This document shows positions 5,876-8,719 of a stretch of DNA of 8,719 bases, piece after piece. This DNA comes from Gammaproteobacteria bacterium (lineage in GTDB: Bacteria > Pseudomonadota > Gammaproteobacteria > Arenicellales > Arenicellaceae), in assembly GCA_030426005.1 (NCBI GenBank), contig JAUHZM010000116.1:1-8719 (forward strand), written 5' to 3'. Made by a program: the position numbers and the translations under genes. Below the pieces are notes generated by a model. The model had not been told where the DNA came from. It saw only the letters and a program-made list of their open reading frames with translations, and ran no database searches. The stretch's first letter is position 1, and every line of letters starts with the position of its first letter.

Positions 5876-8266
5876 TTACTCTCTAGAGTTCAATAATTTA
5901 GCCATTTGTACAGTCGCCATAATCGCGGGACCATACCCTTTTGGATCGTCTGATACCAAACGCTCGCTCATATAATAGTGATAGCTGCCATCACGACCGA
6001 ATCCAAGACCCGCCACCTCACAAATATTATTTAGGTGCCAATCGCCGTTAGCATCAATTGAGATAAATTCTGCCACCAAGCCCTTGTACGCTTTCTCAGC
6101 GGCCGGTTTATAGGAAGGTGGCAAATAGCCCTGGTTAACCGCTTTGGCAAGAAAGTAGGTGAACATCGCCGTTCCCGACGCTTCCAGATAGTTACCGGGT
6201 GCCTCAGGCATATCAGTGATTTGATACCAGGCACCTGACTCGGCTTGATGCTTGATCAGGCTGTCGGCTAACTCCGGCACAATCGCCATAAGCGGTTGAC
6301 GGAGATCAGATCTCTCAGCCGGAATCACATCGAGAATATCCACCAGCGCCATGGCATACCAGCCAAGCCCTCGAGACCAAAAATATTTCGAACGGCCAGT
6401 CTCGCTATCAGCCCAAACCTGTTGTTTAGCCTCATCCCACGCGTGGTAATACAAACCCGATTCGGGGTCACGAAGTCGCTCACGTGCGATCAAAAACTCA
6501 TGTGCCGCGGCCTCTACTTTATGGGGGTCGGATTGCATATTGCCAACCCCGGCTAGAAATGGCATCCCCATATACACGCCATCCAGCCACAGTTGATGTG
6601 GATATTTTTTCTTGTGCCAGTAGGCACCGTCTGAAGTCCGAGGATGTGTCTCTAGGGTGGTTGCCATGGCGTCAATCGCCGCACGATATTTAGCATCGCC
6701 GGTACGAGCGTACAAACGCTGGATCATTTTGCCAGAGTTAATATCGTCGATATTGTAGTTCTCAGGCTGATACCCCTTAATCGCCTCATCCTCACCGAGG
6801 TAGCTGTCCATGATGTCGGTCGCATAACTGCTGAACCGGTTGTCACCAGTTAACTCTGATACATCATCCAACGCCTCCATCAATAGGCCTGTGGTGTACG
6901 TCCATTGTGTGCGTCGTTCACGTACATCATCGAACTTGCCGTAGATCAGGCTGTCGCCGCGCCGCGCAATTTCCGATTCCGCCAGCTTAATCGCGGCCGC
7001 GGTTGGTGGCGTCTGTAGAGCCTGTTTCGACTTTTCAGTTGCGATTGCAATGCGCGGTGCTAAGGTGCGCCGTTCTACTTCCTGATTCAAGTATGCAACC
7101 AGATCCGCTTTACTCTGAATGCTATGGTGTCCGCCTTCCCACAAGGCACCAAACGCATACTGCAAGGTGTTACCGCGTGGTTCCAACACCACCACATAAC
7201 TACTTTTGTCGCGTGTTTGCTGCACGAAATCTCGCTTCTTAAACAAGACGAACATGCCGAGCGTGTCATCGAACAAAGACTGCTTGCCGATGCTGGCCAC
7301 ATAACTCCAGGCCTCGCCAGTAATATCCAAGTCACCGGTAATTAACTCGGTCCCTGGGTGAGCTACCAGGCCTACCGCTATATTGTCCAAGGGGCTCGAC
7401 GTGGATAGATTGACATCCACCACCGGGCTGCCGGCGCGCATCGACAATTCGGCCGCTAAATCAACAACCTGCTTGCCGGTATTCCATTGCGGATAGCTGA
7501 TCGTCATGCCTGAATACAGAGGTCCATTCACATCGATTTTTACCGACCGTGGCCCGGTGTCGGACACCAATACAACGTCACTACCATTCCAGTAACCGTA
7601 GCCGCCGGCACCAAGACTGGACCCTACTTTTAGAATATCGGCGCCCCAGTCAGCCATCTCATGGTAGCTTTGGTAGCCATCCTGTCCGACCTTCTGCAAC
7701 ACCATTTGCTCGGTTTTCTTACCGAAAATATCGAACCCGTTGCGCCAGTCTAGATACACGCGGTAGCCAATTTTGTCGCTCTCGATTCCCGGCCCTTCAT
7801 AGCGAATGTATTCGCTGTGGTCGGTATACTGCGGTGGCGGTGTGACTTGCGTCACATTCTTAAAGCTACCGCCAAGGTACTTTTTGTCTTGCCATTCACC
7901 ACCCTGCTTGATCGAGACTTCGGCTTGGGTACGCTTTGAGATTTGCAGATCTTGAGCACGCTGATCAATGCTGAAGGATTTCGACCCCTGCGCTGCCAGA
8001 CTGGTCAAGAACGCCAAGTCATCGTAATCGCCATCGCCGTCTGCATCAATCATCTGTGTGGGCACCGCCTGTGACCCAGCCCAAACCTGTACTGGCACGA
8101 ACACGTCGTCACGATCGAATGTTGACGGGTTACTGACGCTCAGGGTTGCCAGCGGTTTTGCGTCACGCTTAGCGGATTCATCATCCGTCGTACCGGTCTC
8201 CAACGTTGAGGTACTGGTGCATGCCGTCAATGCGGCCAACGCGGTAACTATAGGGAGCAACTTCAT
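5876..8266 (-). CDS. Lipoprotein with DUF4861 and GH105 (unsaturated rhamnogalacturonyl/galacturonyl hydrolase) domains
   Basis: This 796-residue protein starts MKLLPIVTALAALTAC, a lipoprotein signal with lipobox LTAC and Cys16. Thr at position +2 suggests outer-membrane sorting. A Thr/Asp-rich linker follows to about 45. Residues 45-405 match DUF4861, a family of unknown function common beside GH105 enzymes, recognised by EGPGIESDKIGYRVYLD (157-173) and DWGADILKVG (207-216). Near its N-terminus DADGDGDYDD (74-83) resembles a calcium-binding loop. Residues 425-795 are GH105, with NIDDINSG (Asp507) and WLDGVYM (Asp562), the expected catalytic pair, and the YHAWDE segment. The GH105 domain is clearly related to that of the fusion gene further down the operon. 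It probably cleaves the terminal 4,5-unsaturated uronic acid of lyase products at the membrane. The ATG at 8266 is chosen since TGAGG lies 9 nt before it; the ATG at 8272 would leave only 3 nt. It lies 21 nt after the TRAP gene stop. Confidence 0.92.
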   Translation of the reverse strand: MKLLPIVTALAALTACTSTSTLETGTTDDESAKRDAKPLATLSVSNPSTFDRDDVFVPVQVWAGSQAVPTQMIDADGDGDYDDLAFLTSLAAQGSKSFSIDQRAQDLQISKRTQAEVSIKQGGEWQDKKYLGGSFKNVTQVTPPPQYTDHSEYIRYEGPGIESDKIGYRVYLDWRNGFDIFGKKTEQMVLQKVGQDGYQSYHEMADWGADILKVGSSLGAGGYGYWNGSDVVLVSDTGPRSVKIDVNGPLYSGMTISYPQWNTGKQVVDLAAELSMRAGSPVVDVNLSTSSPLDNIAVGLVAHPGTELITGDLDITGEAWSYVASIGKQSLFDDTLGMFVLFKKRDFVQQTRDKSSYVVVLEPRGNTLQYAFGALWEGGHHSIQSKADLVAYLNQEVERRTLAPRIAIATEKSKQALQTPPTAAAIKLAESEIARRGDSLIYGKFDDVRERRTQWTYTTGLLMEALDDVSELTGDNRFSSYATDIMDSYLGEDEAIKGYQPENYNIDDINSGKMIQRLYARTGDAKYRAAIDAMATTLETHPRTSDGAYWHKKKYPHQLWLDGVYMGMPFLAGVGNMQSDPHKVEAAAHEFLIARERLRDPESGLYYHAWDEAKQQVWADSETGRSKYFWSRGLGWYAMALVDILDVIPAERSDLRQPLMAIVPELADSLIKHQAESGAWYQITDMPEAPGNYLEASGTAMFTYFLAKAVNQGYLPPSYKPAAEKAYKGLVAEFISIDANGDWHLNNICEVAGLGFGRDGSYHYYMSERLVSDDPKGYGPAIMATVQMAKLLNSRE
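5879..5883 (-). promoter_or_regulatory. Ribosome binding site of kduI, inside the end of the lipoprotein gene
   Basis: GAGAG on the minus strand lies 5 nt before the kduI ATG (5873) and overlaps the last two sense codons (Arg, Glu) of the upstream gene, just before its stop. This arrangement suggests that kduI translation depends on ribosomes finishing the lipoprotein gene. Confidence 0.6.
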
Positions 8267-8275
8267 ATGCATTTG

Positions 8276-8280
8276 CCTCA
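8276..8280 (-). promoter_or_regulatory. Ribosome binding site of the DUF4861-GH105 gene
   Basis: TGAGG lies 9 nt before the ATG at 8266 and 3 nt before the ATG at 8272. The spacing favours the second ATG, whose product begins directly with the Lys-Leu-Leu of the lipoprotein signal. A TTG at 8287, further upstream, has no such motif. Confidence 0.6.
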
Positions 8281-8287
8281 CTAACAA

Positions 8288-8719
8288 TTAGTCGATTAGG
8301 CCAAACGCGCGTGGCAACCACTCGCTCAGACCTGGAAAATAAGTGACTGCCAATAACGCGACAAACATCGCGAGATACATTGGCATTAACGGTTTAACAA
8401 TCGAAGCGACCCGTGTCTTTCCGACAGCGCATGCCACGAACAACACGCCACCCACGGGTGGTGTGCACAAACCAATAGACAGGTTCAACACCATCATGAT
8501 GCCGAAATGTAACGGCGACATACCCAGGGCAACTGCGACTGGCAATAAAATCGGCGTAAAGATCAATACCGCCGGCGTCATATCCAGAAAAGCGCCTACC
8601 AACAACAGAATCAAATTAATGATTAGCAGAATGATGATTGGGTTGTCACTCAACATCAGCAGCGTTTCGGCGGCGATGGTGGGGATATTTTCGTAGGCGA
8701 GGATCCACGACATGGCCGT
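8288..8719 (-). CDS. TRAP transporter large permease, C-terminal part (DctM family), cut by the window edge
   Basis: About 143 residues of the C-terminal end are visible, and the frame stays open to the window edge, so the start lies outside. The segment is highly hydrophobic, with three or more membrane spans. It carries the conserved DctM-type stretches: FLDMTPAVLIFTPILLPVA, then MSPLHFGIMMVLNLSIGLCTPPVG, followed by the last two helices and the end GLID. TRAP large permeases form the sodium-driven import channel and work with a small membrane subunit (DctQ) and a periplasmic binding protein (DctP), both expected upstream, beyond the window. The substrate cannot be read from this part. The operon suggests an unsaturated uronate or its keto-deoxy monomer, as for TRAP systems next to kduI/kdgK in other marine bacteria (inference). 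Confidence 0.93.
   Translation of the reverse strand, partial: TAMSWILAYENIPTIAAETLLMLSDNPIIILLIINLILLLVGAFLDMTPAVLIFTPILLPVAVALGMSPLHFGIMMVLNLSIGLCTPPVGGVLFVACAVGKTRVASIVKPLMPMYLAMFVALLAVTYFPGLSEWLPRAFGLID

Noticed and set aside
5463..5975. 170-codon plus-strand open frame opposite kduI
   Set aside because: It is antisense to a fully conserved kduI and crosses into the lipoprotein gene; there is no recognisable motif and no good ribosome binding site context.
8267..8287. TTG at 8287 or ATG at 8272 as the start of the DUF4861-GH105 lipoprotein
   Set aside because: TGAGG lies downstream of the TTG and only 3 nt from the ATG at 8272, whereas it is 9 nt from the ATG at 8266, which gives a normal lipoprotein signal. 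The ATG at 8272 remains possible.

Overview
The window reads as part of a pectin / rhamnogalacturonan utilisation operon from a Gram-negative, probably marine, gammaproteobacterium. This rests on the outer-membrane-type lipoprotein signal, the TRAP transporter, the KduI/KduD/KdgK route and the overall look of the proteins. Taxonomy is inference, since no rRNA or marker gene is present. All recognisable genes lie on the minus strand, so transcription runs from the right edge to the left. The promoter and the first genes of the operon lie beyond position 8719.

In order of transcription the layout is as follows. (1) 8719-8288 is the C-terminal part of a TRAP transporter large permease, cut by the window edge. 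(2) 8266-5876 is a lipoprotein joining a DUF4861 domain to a GH105 unsaturated-uronyl hydrolase domain. (3) 5873-5022 is kduI. (4) 5019-4251 is kduD, broken by an apparent 23-bp deletion just before the catalytic Tyr. (5) 4241-3324 is kdgK. (6) 3281-423 is a secreted three-domain enzyme, CE12 acetylesterase - CE8 pectinesterase - GH105. (7) 454-86 holds four tandem copies of a 92-93 bp palindrome-rich repeat. The leftmost 85 bases hold nothing I recognise. Spacing between genes is 2-33 nt, and several Shine-Dalgarno sequences lie inside the end of the preceding gene, so the genes look translationally linked.

The inferred scheme is this. The secreted fusion removes acetyl and methyl esters from pectic chains. 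The two GH105 domains remove the 4,5-unsaturated uronic acid left by pectin or rhamnogalacturonan lyases encoded elsewhere. The TRAP system imports the released monomers. KduI, KduD and KdgK would then convert them to 2-keto-3-deoxy-6-phosphogluconate for the Entner-Doudoroff aldolase, which is not in this window. In the sequence as given the KduD step is broken, so a second copy elsewhere or an assembly error must be considered.

I see no defence system, prophage, CRISPR array, transposase, tRNA or rRNA. The points most worth a second look are the three-enzyme fusion and its altered CE8 catalytic residues, the kduD lesion with a reinitiation-like site at its stop, and the tandem repeat array, whose last copy supplies the C-terminal nine residues and stop codon of the fusion enzyme.
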